In this document: piece by piece, positions 47,551 to 57,245 of the stretch
Layout: every line of letters starts with the position of its first letter
Numbering within the stretch: the first letter of the stretch is position 1
NCBI GenBank assembly: GCA_041658565.1
Contig: JBAZZY010000013.1
Coordinates: 6,436-70,435, forward strand
Origin: Actinomycetota bacterium
GTDB lineage: Bacteria; Actinomycetota; AC-67
Reading direction: 5' to 3'
Length of the DNA: 64,000 bases
The notes under the pieces: model-generated
The model's database searches: none
The model's input: only the letters and a program-made list of their open reading frames with translations
What the model was told of the DNA's origin: nothing
Translations under genes and position numbers: made by a program

Positions 47551-48417
47551 TCATCCCTTCGTCGATTCAATGAGCGCGCTCATCAGCCGCGAGTGCAGCG
47601 ATCCCTCGAACACCTCTTCGGCGGGACCGGTCATGTAGACGTGGTCATCCCCGGACCACTCAATCGCGAGCGTGCCGCCGCGAAGGTGCACCAGCACATC
47701 TCTGCTCGTCTTGCCCCGCAGGCACGAGGCCACCGCAGTCGCGCACGCCCCGGTGCCGCAAGCAAGGGTCTCGCCGACGCCGCGCTCCCAAACGCGCACC
47801 CGGACTTCGCCCGAGTTCACTACCTCGGCGAACTCCACGTTGGTCCGCGCGGGGAACGCATCCATGTGTTCGATCGCCGGTCCGAGCACATCGAACGCAA
47901 CGGCACTCAGGTCATCGACGAACACAATGCAATGCGGGTTCCCCATCGACACGCACGCTGCGTCGAGCGCGGTGCCCGCCACCTCGATCGGCTCGTGCAG
48001 GGGGTCCCCTTCTCCGGTCATCGGGATCTGTGCGCGCGCCAGAATCGGCGGCCCCATGTCCACGCGCACGCGTCGCACTGAGTGTGTCTCATCGCGAAAC
48101 ACCGTCAGGTGCTTGACTCCACCGCGCGTCGCGACGCTGAACTCATCTCGATCCACCATCGCTCGGTCGGCGACGTACTTCGCGAGGCAGCGGATTCCGT
48201 TGCCGCACATCTCGGCCGGACGCCCGTCGGCGTTGTAGTAGTCCATAAAGAAATCGGCACCGTCTGTGTGCGTGATGCGGATGAGACCGTCGGCCCCTAC
48301 TCCGAAGTGGCGATCGCACACGCCGGCGATGAACGCCGCATTCAGCGGCCGTTCGTCCGACAAGTCCTCGATCAGCACGAAATCGTTTCCGGCTCCGTGC
48401 GACTTCACGAACTTCAT
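47551..48417 (-). CDS. dapF: diaminopimelate epimerase
   Basis: A 288-residue epimerase that turns LL- into meso-diaminopimelate for peptidoglycan and lysine. The two catalytic cysteines are in AEMCGNGIRCLAKY near residue 75 and ETLACGTGACATA near residue 220. The N terminus MKFVKSHGAGNDFV is standard, fixing ATG 48417, which overlaps the miaA stop by four bases. It ends four bases before the chosen dapL start. Confidence 0.96.
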   Translation of the reverse strand: MKFVKSHGAGNDFVLIEDLSDERPLNAAFIAGVCDRHFGVGADGLIRITHTDGADFFMDYYNADGRPAEMCGNGIRCLAKYVADRAMVDRDEFSVATRGGVKHLTVFRDETHSVRRVRVDMGPPILARAQIPMTGEGDPLHEPIEVAGTALDAACVSMGNPHCIVFVDDLSAVAFDVLGPAIEHMDAFPARTNVEFAEVVNSGEVRVRVWERGVGETLACGTGACATAVASCLRGKTSRDVLVHLRGGTLAIEWSGDDHVYMTGPAEEVFEGSLHSRLMSALIESTKG

Positions 48418-49328
48418 GCGCCGTTCTCCCCCTGCATTTCCCGCTCGTAGTATGCCCTGACTTCCCCAGACGCGTGCTCGAGATCGACCGCATCGAACCA
48501 CCTGATCCGGGGATCACGTCGAAACCAAGAATTCTGGCGGCGAGCCAGGCGCTTGGTCGCTCGCACGACGTCTTCGACGAATTCGTCCGCCGACGTCACT
48601 CCGTCAAGATGCGCTAGGGCTTGCGGATATGCAACCGCCCGGGAAGCCGTGAGAGACCCCCGGTATCCGCGTGCCACCAGGCCTCGAACTTCCTCCAAGA
48701 ACCCCTGGGACAGCATCGCGCGCAGCCGCGCACGTATGCGCACATCCAGGACGTCGGCCTCGACATGAAGCCCGGCGACGGGGATCGGGCGAAAACGGCT
48801 CCATTCGCCCCGGAAATCGGAGAAGCGACGGCCGGTCAGCTCGATTACCTCCAGCGCGCGCACCACCCGCCGTCGATTGGCCGCGTCCACGAATCCGGCC
48901 GCGGCAGGATCCTCGACCGCCAGGCGCGAAGCGAGCACCTCGAGCGACTCCGCTTCGAGGCGCTCGCGCACAGCCGGATCGGTCGGCGGAAACGACAGAT
49001 CGTCGACAACGGCTCGGAAGTACAGACCCGACCCCCCAACCACGAGCGCGCGCCGGCCCCGAACCTGCAAGTCGGCCAGAACTCCGCGTGCCTGCCGTTG
49101 GAACTCCGCGACGCTGAATGCCTGAGCGGGATCGGCGATGTCCAGCAGATGATGCCGGACGCGCGCGCGCGCTTCTCGATCCGGTTTCGCCGTGCCCACG
49201 TCCATCTCGCGATAGACCGTCATCGAATCGGCACACACGACCTCGGCGCCCAGCGCCGCAGCGATCCCCGTCGCGATGTGCGTCTTACCCGAAGCGGTGG
49301 GACCAACCAGCGCGAGAAGTTGGGTCAC
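48414..49328 (-). CDS. miaA: tRNA dimethylallyltransferase
   Basis: A 304-residue enzyme that adds the isopentenyl group to A37 of tRNAs reading UNN codons. Walker A is VGPTASGKTHIA near residue 8, followed by ADSMTVYREMDVGTAKP near residue 35 (a threonine where most family members have glutamine). VVGGSGLYFRAVVDDL and RVVRALEVIELTGR are typical. The miaB gene that modifies its product is directly upstream with a four-base overlap. Confidence 0.95.
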   Translation of the reverse strand: MTQLLALVGPTASGKTHIATGIAAALGAEVVCADSMTVYREMDVGTAKPDREARARVRHHLLDIADPAQAFSVAEFQRQARGVLADLQVRGRRALVVGGSGLYFRAVVDDLSFPPTDPAVRERLEAESLEVLASRLAVEDPAAAGFVDAANRRRVVRALEVIELTGRRFSDFRGEWSRFRPIPVAGLHVEADVLDVRIRARLRAMLSQGFLEEVRGLVARGYRGSLTASRAVAYPQALAHLDGVTSADEFVEDVVRATKRLARRQNSWFRRDPRIRWFDAVDLEHASGEVRAYYEREMQGENGA

Positions 49329-50638
49329 GTCTTCACGCCGTCGAGGTGATGCGGATGTGCGCCGACAATACGCGTCGTCACAAACTCGCCCGCGACGGGG
49401 CCGTCGGCGGCAATGTGCACGATCTTGTTCGTGCGCGAGCGTGCGGTCAACCTCTCAGCGTCTTTCCTGGAGAGGCCCTCAACCAGCACTTCAACCTCGC
49501 GACCGACCGCTTCCTGGTTGCGCTCGAACGAGATTCGCTCCTGCGTCCGGACCAACCGTGCGAAACGCTCGGCGACGACCTCGGCTGCGACGGCCGGCTC
49601 CATCGCCGCCGCCATCGTGCCCGGGCGAGGCGAGTACTGAAACGTATACGCCGAATCGAACCGAGCAGCCTCGACAACTCGCATCGTCTGCTCAAAGTCC
49701 TCGTCGGACTCCCCAGGAAAGCCTACGATGACATCGGTGGAGACTGCGATTCCCGGAATCGCGACGCGAATCCGCTCAAGCCACCGCAGGAAGATCTCGG
49801 CGCGATATGAGCGCCGCATCGCGCGCAGGACGGCGTTCGATCCCGATTGCAGCGGGAAGTGAATGTGCTCACACACCACAGGCGACGATGCCATCGCGTC
49901 CACGACGTCGTCGGTGAAGTCATTTGGATGCGGGCTCGCGAAACGAACCCGGCGCAAACCGGCCACCGATCCCGTCGCACGAAGCAAGTCGGCGAACAGC
50001 GTCCGGCCGGCGATGTCGCGACCATACGTGTTGACGTTCTGACCGAGCAACGTCACCTCCGCGACACCTGCATCCGCCAGGCGGTGAAGCTCCTCCAGAA
50101 CTTCCTCCATCGGGCGCGACACCTGCCGGCCGCGCACCGACGGCACAATGCAGAAACTGCAGGAGTTGTCGCAGCCGACGCTCACCGACACCCAGGCGTG
50201 AAACGGTTGAGCGCGCCGGGCCGGCAGGGCGGACGCGTACGTTTCGGTTTGCTCCCGAAACTCGAACGCTGACACGCCGGAACCCTCACGCTCTGCAAGC
50301 AAGCGTGGAAGATCCGCAAGCGCGAACGTCCCGAACGCCACGTCAACCCAAGGCGCCTTCTCGAGCAGCAGCGTCTTGTCCTTTTGGGCCTGGCAGCCGC
50401 CGACGGCCACGCGCACATCGGGTCGTCGGTCCTTGAGGGCCTTCACCTGCCCAAGAGCCCCGTACAACCGGTTATCGGCGTTCTCGCGGACAGCGCAAGT
50501 GTTGAACACAACCAGGTCCGCATCCGCAGCCGAATCCGCGCGCAAATACCCGTGCAACTCGAGAACTCCGGCGATTCGCTCGGAGTCATGCTCGTTCATC
50601 TGGCACCCGAAGGTGCGAACGAAGTAGGTCTTGGGCAC
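49325..50638 (-). CDS. miaB: tRNA-2-methylthio-N6-dimethylallyladenosine synthase
   Basis: A 437-residue radical SAM methylthiotransferase. The N-terminal UPF0004 domain starts YFVRTFGCQMNEHDSERI with its first iron-sulfur cysteine; the radical SAM cluster motif is GCDNSCSFCIVPSVRGRQ near residue 152; a TRAM domain is C-terminal. It completes the hypermodification started by MiaA, and the genes overlap by four bases. Confidence 0.97.
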   Translation of the reverse strand: MPKTYFVRTFGCQMNEHDSERIAGVLELHGYLRADSAADADLVVFNTCAVRENADNRLYGALGQVKALKDRRPDVRVAVGGCQAQKDKTLLLEKAPWVDVAFGTFALADLPRLLAEREGSGVSAFEFREQTETYASALPARRAQPFHAWVSVSVGCDNSCSFCIVPSVRGRQVSRPMEEVLEELHRLADAGVAEVTLLGQNVNTYGRDIAGRTLFADLLRATGSVAGLRRVRFASPHPNDFTDDVVDAMASSPVVCEHIHFPLQSGSNAVLRAMRRSYRAEIFLRWLERIRVAIPGIAVSTDVIVGFPGESDEDFEQTMRVVEAARFDSAYTFQYSPRPGTMAAAMEPAVAAEVVAERFARLVRTQERISFERNQEAVGREVEVLVEGLSRKDAERLTARSRTNKIVHIAADGPVAGEFVTTRIVGAHPHHLDGVKT

Positions 50639-50682
50639 ACGCCAATCGTACCCGGCTGCGACCCGGCCGGGTCGCGTACCCG

Positions 50683-50997
50683 CTAGGCCGGAAGAGGGTC
50701 TTCGAGCGACGTCCGCGACCCGACGACCAACCCCCAGGAGTGGTCCGAGATCGTCAGGCGTATGGCGGTTCGACTCTCGCCATCGATGTCTACGTCGTGA
50801 AATGCGGGTACGCAGATTGGCGAAAGCCCGTCCTCTTCGGTGAACGACCGAGCAATGGCGACAGCCTTAACCGCTTGGTTAAGGGCCCCCGCACCGATGA
50901 CCTGGATGCACACCGGGCGACCTTCCCGCAGAATGCCGGCGATTGCTCCGGCGACAGCGTTGGGACTTGATTTCGCCGACACCTTCAGAATATCCAT
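50683..50997 (-). CDS. spoVS: stage V sporulation protein S family
   Basis: A 104-residue Alba-like protein. LKVSAKSSPNAVAGAIAGIL at the N terminus and GAGALNQAVKAVAIARSF near residue 35 are unmistakable for SpoVS. In Bacillus it affects sporulation and septation, but it is widespread in non-sporulating bacteria and may bind nucleic acid. Its place between miaB and rny is the same as in Firmicutes. Confidence 0.93.
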   Translation of the reverse strand: MDILKVSAKSSPNAVAGAIAGILREGRPVCIQVIGAGALNQAVKAVAIARSFTEEDGLSPICVPAFHDVDIDGESRTAIRLTISDHSWGLVVGSRTSLEDPLPA

Positions 50998-51227
50998 GTA
51001 CCCACACCACCCGCGATGCCTTCACGGCATCTCGTGCACGATCGGGCGGTCCCCCTAAATCGTAGGATAACCCCACTTTAGGATCCTGCCAACAGCAGCG
51101 TCGCAATGGAAAGGCCTGGATCGAGCTGTGGCGCGTGGCTTTCGGCGCTCACATCCCCGGATCAGAGTGCTTAGTCAATGCCACACAATTCCCGCCAATG
51201 ACGTCGCCCAGAATTCCGGACGTTCGG

Positions 51228-52790
51228 TCACTTTGCGAACTCGCTGGCCCGGGTCTCGCGGACCACGGTGATCTTGATCTGGCCGGGGTACTGCAACTCC
51301 GCCTCAATGCGCTTGGCGATGTCCCGTGCCAAAACTTGGCACGTCACGTCGTCCACCTCCAGGGGTTTGACGATGACGCGTACTTCTCGTCCCGCTTGCA
51401 TGGCGAACGTCTTCTCGACCCCCGGGTAGGACGTCGCAATCTCCTCGAGCTTCTCAAGACGCTTCACGTAGACTTCCAGTGTTTCCCTGCGCGCGCCCGG
51501 CCGGCCACCGGAGATATGATCCGCGGTCTGCGCCAGGACGGCATACAGCGTGCGCTGTTCTACCTCTCCGTGATGCGACTCGACGGCGTGAACTACTTCC
51601 GCCGGTTCCTTGAGCCGACGGGCGAGTTCGGCCCCGATCAGCGCGTGCGACCCCTCGACCTCGTGCGTCACCGCCTTGCCGATGTCGTGCAAGAGGCCGC
51701 ACCGCTTCAGCAGACGGATCTCGTCACGGCTCATTCCGAGTTCGGCGCCGATCATGCCGGCGATGTGCGCCGTCTCCACAAGATGCTTCAAGACATTCTG
51801 ACCGTACGAGGTCCGGTACTGCAGGCGCCCAAGTACTCGAATCAACTCGGGATGCATGTCGGTCACTCCAACGTCGAGAACCGCTTCCTCCCCGGCTCGC
51901 CGGATCTGATCCTCTACTTCGGAGCGGGACCGCTCGGCCATCTCCTCGATTCTCGCAGGGTGAATCCGCCCGTCCGACACCAGCTTCTCCAACGTCAAGC
52001 GGCCGATTTCACGACGTACGGGGTCAAAACAGGACAACAGCACCGCGTCGGGCGTGTCGTCGATGATGATGTTCACGCCGGTAGCCGCCTCGAAGGTTCG
52101 AATGTTGCGGCCTTCCCTGCCGATGATCCGCCCTTTCATTTCCTCGTTCGGGATGGGCAGGACCGACACACTCGACTCCGTCGTCGCGTCGCTCGCGACC
52201 CGCTGGATGGCCACCGTCACGATCCGCCGGGCGCGTTCCTCAGCTTCCTCGCGAGCCTTGGTCTCGATGTTGCGCACAAGCGTCATCGACTCCCGTTTGG
52301 CGTCGTCCTCCAAGCGCTTCATCAGCGCAGCCTTGGCATCGGCGCTCGACATCCCGGCAACTCGCTGCAAGGCTCGCTCGACCTCAGCGCGCTCCCGCTC
52401 AAGGGCCCCGCGCTCTCCGGCCAACTCCCGCTCACGGACCTCTGCCGCCTTGGCGGCCTGGGCGCCTTGCTCTTCGCGCTCGGCGATGTGCTCCTCGCGT
52501 CGCTCGAGCTGTTCCTCTCGCTGAGAGATTCGGCTCTCCCGCCGGTCCGTGTCGGAGCGACGAGACCTCAGCTCCTCTTCCGCCTCTTGCCTCAAGCCCA
52601 GGATCTTGTTCTGAGCCTCAAGAAGAAGCTCCCGCGCGCGCGTTCCCGCCTCGCGCTCGGCTTCCCCAAGTAACTCTTCAGCTCTGGCCTCGGCAGAGCC
52701 GAGCGCCGCCTTTGCCTGGCGCTGTCGAACGACGTACCCGACGGCGCCCCCGATCAACAAGCCAAGCAGGAGGCCGATGGCGAACAACAT
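51228..52790 (-). CDS. rny: ribonuclease Y
   Basis: A 520-residue membrane-anchored endoribonuclease that starts mRNA decay. ATG 52790 opens into the membrane segment (LFAIGLLLGLLIGGAVGYVV), followed by a long charged coiled coil (residues 28-200), a KH domain (EEMKGRIIGREGRNIRTFE near residue 215) and an HD domain (LLKRCGLLHDIGKAVTHEVE near residue 355). The frame is open 31 codons upstream, but that stretch spans a hairpin and is unlike the family. The leader holds two hairpins, one a terminator and one beside the ribosome binding site. Confidence 0.96.
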   Translation of the reverse strand: MLFAIGLLLGLLIGGAVGYVVRQRQAKAALGSAEARAEELLGEAEREAGTRARELLLEAQNKILGLRQEAEEELRSRRSDTDRRESRISQREEQLERREEHIAEREEQGAQAAKAAEVRERELAGERGALERERAEVERALQRVAGMSSADAKAALMKRLEDDAKRESMTLVRNIETKAREEAEERARRIVTVAIQRVASDATTESSVSVLPIPNEEMKGRIIGREGRNIRTFEAATGVNIIIDDTPDAVLLSCFDPVRREIGRLTLEKLVSDGRIHPARIEEMAERSRSEVEDQIRRAGEEAVLDVGVTDMHPELIRVLGRLQYRTSYGQNVLKHLVETAHIAGMIGAELGMSRDEIRLLKRCGLLHDIGKAVTHEVEGSHALIGAELARRLKEPAEVVHAVESHHGEVEQRTLYAVLAQTADHISGGRPGARRETLEVYVKRLEKLEEIATSYPGVEKTFAMQAGREVRVIVKPLEVDDVTCQVLARDIAKRIEAELQYPGQIKITVVRETRASEFAK

Positions 52791-52811
52791 GGTCGTTCCA
52801 CTCCTTCTCCC

Positions 52812-52841
52812 CTCGGCAAGCGCGAAGCCACGCTTGCCGAG
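52812..52841 (-). promoter_or_regulatory. leader hairpin directly upstream of rny
   Basis: CTCGGCAAGCG and CGCTTGCCGAG pair perfectly over 11 bases around an eight-base loop, ending 21 bases before the ATG and next to the GAGAAGGAG ribosome binding site. It could control translation or be a cleavage site for autoregulation. Confidence 0.6.
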
Positions 52842-52848
52842 CCGCAAA

Positions 52849-52873
52849 CAAAGAAAAGCCGAGCATGCTCGGC
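52849..52873 (-). terminator. intrinsic terminator upstream of rny
   Basis: On the minus strand the perfect palindrome GCCGAGCATGCTCGGC is followed by TTTTCTTTG. It would end the recA-recX transcript. Its CTCGGC arm could also pair with the GCCGAG of the rny leader hairpin. Confidence 0.65.
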
Positions 52874-53046
52874 GAAGTGGCAACGGACCGCGCGCCGGTT
52901 GCGAAACAGAAACCAGACCCTAGGGCCCGGGATCCCTTCGCAATTCCTCCATCGCGCGTTCTACCCCTACGGTCTCAAAAAGCCTCTGGGCAAGTTGACC
53001 ACGATCGGTCGAGCAGGGAGATCGTACGGCCCCGCCGAATTGGCGG

Positions 53047-53556
53047 TCAAGGAATCCCCTCCTCCTCCACGTCGGAAGCCGTCTCCGCGGCGACTTCCAA
53101 CGCCACGCTGCGACAGACATCAGCGTCGTACCCTCGCCGCGCGAGCAGTCCCGCAAGGCGCCGGATTCGCGCCTGTGACGCGAGGCCGGCCATCTTGCGC
53201 GCCTGACGCAACGCCACCGCGCGCGCGCGCTCACGCTCGTCCTCAGGATCCTGCGCTTCAGTGGCGGCCTCAGCCAACTCGCGACTCAGGCCACGCCCCA
53301 AAAGCTCGGACCTGGTACGACGCGACGACCAACCGCGCGCGCCTCCGACGTCCTGTGCGAACCGCTCCGCAAATCGGACATCGCTCTGCAGCCCTGCCGA
53401 CGCTACCCGCTCCAACGTCTCTTCCACCACGGCCGGATCAAACCCCCGCGTGCGCAATCGCGCGCGCAGCTCGGCCGCCGAGCGCTCACGCACCGCCAGT
53501 AGCCGCAGGGCCGACTCACGCGCCGCCACGATCTGCTCTGGATGGGACTGGGACAT
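53047..53556 (-). CDS. recX: RecX family regulator of RecA
   Basis: A 169-residue helical protein that modulates RecA filaments. The RecX pattern is seen in ALRLLAVRERSAAELRARL near residue 15, RFAERFAQDV near residue 61, SRRTRSELLGRGL near residue 77 and a terminal ARRGYDADV. ATG 53556 is chosen as the first good start after the recA stop region; a longer frame adds unrelated sequence. It lies 67 bases behind recA on the same strand. Confidence 0.9.
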   Translation of the reverse strand: MSQSHPEQIVAARESALRLLAVRERSAAELRARLRTRGFDPAVVEETLERVASAGLQSDVRFAERFAQDVGGARGWSSRRTRSELLGRGLSRELAEAATEAQDPEDERERARAVALRQARKMAGLASQARIRRLAGLLARRGYDADVCRSVALEVAAETASDVEEEGIP

Positions 53557-53623
53557 GGCCGACGGAGCCGGTCGCCCGGCTCCGTCGCTGCCCGAAGGCC
53601 TCCGGCCCATCGCCCCGAAGCCC

Positions 53624-54691
53624 CTACTCCACGACGTCGGCTTCGACCTCGTCGGTCACTTCGGCCGGCACCAGGCCGAGCCCGTCGCGGATCCGCTTCT
53701 CGATGTCCAGAGACATGTCGGGATTCTCGATCAAGAACTGACGGGCGTTCTCCCGTCCTTGTCCGATCTGCTGACCCTCGTAGGTAAACCAAGCACCGGA
53801 CTTCTTGATGAAGCCCTGCTCGACTCCGACATCCAGCAACGAGCCTTCCCGAGAGACGCCCTTGCCCCACATGATGTCGAACTCGGCAACCTTGAACGGC
53901 GGTGCAACCTTGTTCTTGACGATCTTGGCCCGGACCCTGCTCCCGACCATTTCCTGGCCGTCCTTCAAGTTCTCGATCCGGCGGATGTCGATGCGAACCG
54001 ACGCATAGAACTTCAAGGCTCGTCCTCCCGGCGTGGTTTCCGGGCTTCCGAACATAACCCCGATCTTCTCGCGAAGCTGGTTGATGAAGATCACAGTGGT
54101 GCGGGACTTGCTCATGTTGCCGGTCAACTTGCGTAGGGCCTGTGACATCAACCGAGCCTGCAGGCCGACGTGCGAGTCCCCCATATCGCCTTCGATCTCC
54201 GCGCGAGGGACTAGTGCCGCAACCGAGTCAATGACGATCACGTCGATCGCCCCTGAGCGCACGAGCGTGTCCGTAATCTCCAATGCCTGCTCTCCCGTGT
54301 CGGGCTGAGAGATAAGCAGCTCGTCGAGATTCAGACCCAGATTGGCCGCGTATGTCGGGTCGAACGCGTGCTCGGCATCCACGAACGCGGCGATGCCTCC
54401 GGCGCGCTGCGCTTCCGCCATGACGTGCATTGCCAGCGTCGTCTTCCCGCTGGACTCGGCCCCGAATACCTCTACGACCCTGCCGCGGGGGATCCCGCCG
54501 ATGCCCAGGGCGAGATCCAATGCGAGCGAGCCCGTCGGAATCGCGCTCACGTGCTGATGCTCGTGCTCGCCCATTCGCATAATCGAGCCCTTGCCGAAGT
54601 TCTTCTCGATCTGGGAAAGGGCAATCTCCAAAGCCTTCTCGCGATCCACCGACGCGCTCCCTTCTGTCTTCTTCCCTCGACGCTCTTGCAT
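53624..54691 (-). CDS. recA: recombinase RecA
   Basis: A 355-residue recombinase and LexA co-protease. Walker A is [12 protein letters not shown] near residue 77, Walker [11 protein letters not shown] near residue 150, loop L2 with [20 protein letters not shown] near residue 205, and the C-terminal GREN motif region is complete. No intein is present. The upstream promoter has a LexA box filling its spacer, so recA is SOS-induced. It is followed by recX. Confidence 0.99.
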   Translation of the reverse strand: MQERRGKKTEGSASVDREKALEIALSQIEKNFGKGSIMRMGEHEHQHVSAIPTGSLALDLALGIGGIPRGRVVEVFGAESSGKTTLAMHVMAEAQRAGGIAAFVDAEHAFDPTYAANLGLNLDELLISQPDTGEQALEITDTLVRSGAIDVIVIDSVAALVPRAEIEGDMGDSHVGLQARLMSQALRKLTGNMSKSRTTVIFINQLREKIGVMFGSPETTPGGRALKFYASVRIDIRRIENLKDGQEMVGSRVRAKIVKNKVAPPFKVAEFDIMWGKGVSREGSLLDVGVEQGFIKKSGAWFTYEGQQIGQGRENARQFLIENPDMSLDIEKRIRDGLGLVPAEVTDEVEADVVE

Positions 54692-54771
54692 TGCCCAAGC
54701 CCCCCGACGTCCTCGAGTATAGGTTCCGGCCCGGACAGAATTACATCCCTGTCACACACCGATCGACCGGC

Positions 54772-54800
54772 AACCTACTCGAACAGATGTTCGGGGTCAA
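54772..54800 (-). promoter_or_regulatory. recA promoter with LexA box in the spacer
   Basis: On the minus strand TTGACC (54800-54795) and TAGGTT (54777-54772) are 17 bases apart. The box, TCGAACAGATGTTCGG on the plus strand (54779-54794), fits the spacer, the same design as at the LysM gene. It lies about 80 bases before the recA ATG. Confidence 0.8.
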
Positions 54801-54884
54801 CCACTATCGAAAACCTACGCCTACAGATCGGCCGCGTCACGTCCGGGAAGACCGGGAAAGGGTCCCCACTCGTCACGAGGCGGC

Positions 54885-55415
54885 CTAACGCGACGACGGA
54901 ACGAACGGGAAGGTGGCCAGAGTCCCGTAGCGAGGCGCACCGCCCCCCAGGCGACTCTCAAACAGCACCACGCGATTCACGATGAACCCCAAGGGGGCCA
55001 CTCGATGCCCCGACAGGTCGACGGCCTGCGGCCTGGACAAGCGCCCGAGGGTGACGTGGGGGCGGAACGGCTTGGACTCGCCCGAGGCAAATGCTTGGAG
55101 GTTTCCAATCACAGACTCGGCCAGCGACCGCAATCCGCCGGCCTGGTCCGACAAACCCGCCCACAGGACTCGCGCGCGCCGCTCCGACGGGAACGCGCCG
55201 AGTCGATCGAGAGAGACCGGGAAGTCCTCCATCGACTCAACGGCATCCGCAACCGCGCGCGACACCACGGCCACCTCGGAGTCCTCCACCGAGCCCAAGA
55301 AAGAAAGGGTCAGGTGAAGATTGTCGCGCGGCACCCAGCGTGCCTCCGGCGCGAGATCCTCGAGCCCGGCCCGCGCGCGCCATAGCTCGTCCTTCACGTC
55401 GGACGGCAATTCCAC
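54885..55415 (-). CDS. thpR: RNA 2',3'-cyclic phosphodiesterase (2H family)
   Basis: A 176-residue 2H phosphoesterase. Both catalytic H-x-T-x motifs are present: NLHLTLSFLG near residue 31 and RPHVTLGRL near residue 122. Members open 2',3'-cyclic phosphates or ligate tRNA halves in vitro; the physiological substrate is unclear. It sits between cinA and recA, a common actinobacterial and Firmicute arrangement. Confidence 0.93.
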   Translation of the reverse strand: MELPSDVKDELWRARAGLEDLAPEARWVPRDNLHLTLSFLGSVEDSEVAVVSRAVADAVESMEDFPVSLDRLGAFPSERRARVLWAGLSDQAGGLRSLAESVIGNLQAFASGESKPFRPHVTLGRLSRPQAVDLSGHRVAPLGFIVNRVVLFESRLGGGAPRYGTLATFPFVPSSR

Positions 55416-55432
55416 CGCAACAAACAGCCGGG

Positions 55433-56677
55433 CTACGACTCCTCCTCCAGCAGGGAGAGACGAACCAGGTTCAGGGCCGCGGTCGTCGCAAGCGTCCGGA
55501 TCATCGAACGATCACCGGGCACCCTGATCTCCCGCACGATGCTTCCCGCCGGACCCACAACGGCGATCACCACGGTCCCGACCGGCCGACCCTGCTCCTG
55601 GGGACCGGCAACCCCGGTGACCGCGACCGCCACGTCGCACGCCAGCCGCGCGCGCGCGCCCTCGGCCATAGCCAGCGCTACCGGCGCACTCACCGGTCCG
55701 TTCTCGGCCAGCACCGGGTTCGCGACGCCCAGCACCGCTTCCTTCACCTCCGAGCCGTACGCAACCACGGCCCCGCAAAACCACCGTGACGCCCCCGGTA
55801 CAGAAACCAGGCGACTGCTGAGCAGGCCGCCGGTCACCGATTCCGCGCATCCCAGCGTCCAGCCGCGCGCCAGGAGCATCTCCGCAACAACCGACTCCAG
55901 CGTGACGTCGCCGGACCCAACCACCGCGCGCCCGAGTGTCTCTCGAACCGCCGACTCCGCCGCGCCCAACCTCTCATCCACATCGCCTTCGCTTTGCGCC
56001 TTCGCCGTCAGGCGCACTCGCACTTCGCCGCCGGCGGCCAGAAAGGCCATCGTCACGCCATCGCCGAGGGAATCCCAGATTGGTGCGAGCGAAGTGGCGA
56101 CCGAACTCTCTCCGACTCCGGCGACCCGCACGATTCGTGAGCGGATGACAACATCTCCCCCGGCGCGCGCCAGGAGATCCGGAATGACCGCGCGCGCCAG
56201 CATGTCGCGCATCTCGGACGGCACGCCGGGAATCGCGTAGACGACACGCCCCTCGTGTTCGACGATCAGCCCCGGGGCGGTCCCGAAGGTGCGGTCGATC
56301 ACGCGCGCGCCCTCGGGAACGTCAGCCTGGCGCACGTTCATCTCCGGCATCGGGCGTCCAAGGCTCCCGAATTGCTCCCGCAAACTCTGCTCGATCTCGG
56401 AGCTGCGGCGCAGCGGTCGACCCAGCGCGGTAGCGATTGCCTCTCGCGTCACGTCATCCTGCGTCGGACCCAGCCCTCCGGTCAGGATGACTGCGTCGGC
56501 TCGGTCCAACCCCTCGGTGATCGCAGCGGCGATGCGCTCGGGATTGTCTCCCACGACAACCTGCCGGCGACAGTCCACGCCGGCGTCGGCCAAGGCGCGC
56601 GCAATCATCGCTGCGTTGGTGTTGATGATGTCGCCGAGCAGTAACTCGGTGCCGACCGCGACGACCTCAGCGCGCAT
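55433..56677 (-). CDS. cinA: CinA family nicotinamide-nucleotide amidohydrolase
   Basis: A 414-residue two-domain protein: an N-terminal MoaB-like (COG1058) domain (VGTELLLGDIINTNAAMIA, ILTGGLGPTQDDVTREAI near residue 65) and a C-terminal PncC-type deamidase domain (GCAESVTGGLLSSRLVSVPG near residue 277, SEVKEAVLGV). It probably recycles NMN or repairs pyridine nucleotides. ATG 56677 overlaps the end of pgsA by 11 bases. Confidence 0.95.
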   Translation of the reverse strand: MRAEVVAVGTELLLGDIINTNAAMIARALADAGVDCRRQVVVGDNPERIAAAITEGLDRADAVILTGGLGPTQDDVTREAIATALGRPLRRSSEIEQSLREQFGSLGRPMPEMNVRQADVPEGARVIDRTFGTAPGLIVEHEGRVVYAIPGVPSEMRDMLARAVIPDLLARAGGDVVIRSRIVRVAGVGESSVATSLAPIWDSLGDGVTMAFLAAGGEVRVRLTAKAQSEGDVDERLGAAESAVRETLGRAVVGSGDVTLESVVAEMLLARGWTLGCAESVTGGLLSSRLVSVPGASRWFCGAVVAYGSEVKEAVLGVANPVLAENGPVSAPVALAMAEGARARLACDVAVAVTGVAGPQEQGRPVGTVVIAVVGPAGSIVREIRVPGDRSMIRTLATTAALNLVRLSLLEEES

Positions 56678-57245
56678 CGCGAAGCAGGCCCGGCGCGCGG
56701 AGAAGGTACTGGGCGCCGGAGATCACGGTGAGCGCCACCGCGACGGACAGCACCGACACCTCGAGCCATCCCGGCACGGTCCCGGCCGGCAAGATGTACA
56801 GCGGCACGGCCACGACCTGCGTGGCGGTCTTCGCCTTCCCCGCGATGCTGGCGGGGAATCCGCGACCGCGGCGATCCGCGGCGAAACGCAGAACCGTCAC
56901 AGCTGCTTCGCGCGCCACGATCACCGCCGCCGCCCACGCCGGAAAGCGCCCGACGATCACCAGCGCGCCCATCGACGCAAGCACGAGGATCTTGTCGGCA
57001 ATCGGATCCCACAGTTGCCCGGCAGCCGAAACCAACTGCATCTTGCGAGCCGCGAAGCCGTCGAGTCCGTCGGTGAGCGCCGCCACACAAAAAGCGAAGA
57101 ACGCGATCCACGACGCCGCTTCTGTGCGCTCGAGCGTCAGCGCTACGACCGGCACGACAAGGACAACGCGCACAACCGTGAGCACCGCCGGCCAGTGGAT
57201 GCGCGGACGCGACCCCGGCGCGCGTGGTTCGATTCCCCCAATCAA
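56667..57245 (-). CDS. pgsA: CDP-diacylglycerol-glycerol-3-phosphate 3-phosphatidyltransferase
   Basis: A 192-residue membrane enzyme with the CDP-alcohol motif (TDGLDGFAARKMQLVSAAGQ, then LWDPIADKI, residues 58-86). It makes phosphatidylglycerol phosphate. The context rodZ-pgsA-cinA-recA is the usual one for PgsA, distinguishing it from the phosphatidylinositol-type gene at 17.6 kb. TTG 57245 overlaps the preceding stop by four bases (TTGA). Confidence 0.93.
   Translation of the reverse strand: MIGGIEPRAPGSRPRIHWPAVLTVVRVVLVVPVVALTLERTEAASWIAFFAFCVAALTDGLDGFAARKMQLVSAAGQLWDPIADKILVLASMGALVIVGRFPAWAAAVIVAREAAVTVLRFAADRRGRGFPASIAGKAKTATQVVAVPLYILPAGTVPGWLEVSVLSVAVALTVISGAQYLLRAPGLLRDAR

Noticed and set aside
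51135..52673. 512-codon plus-strand frame opposite rny
   Set aside because: Antisense shadow; RNase Y domains are complete on the other strand.
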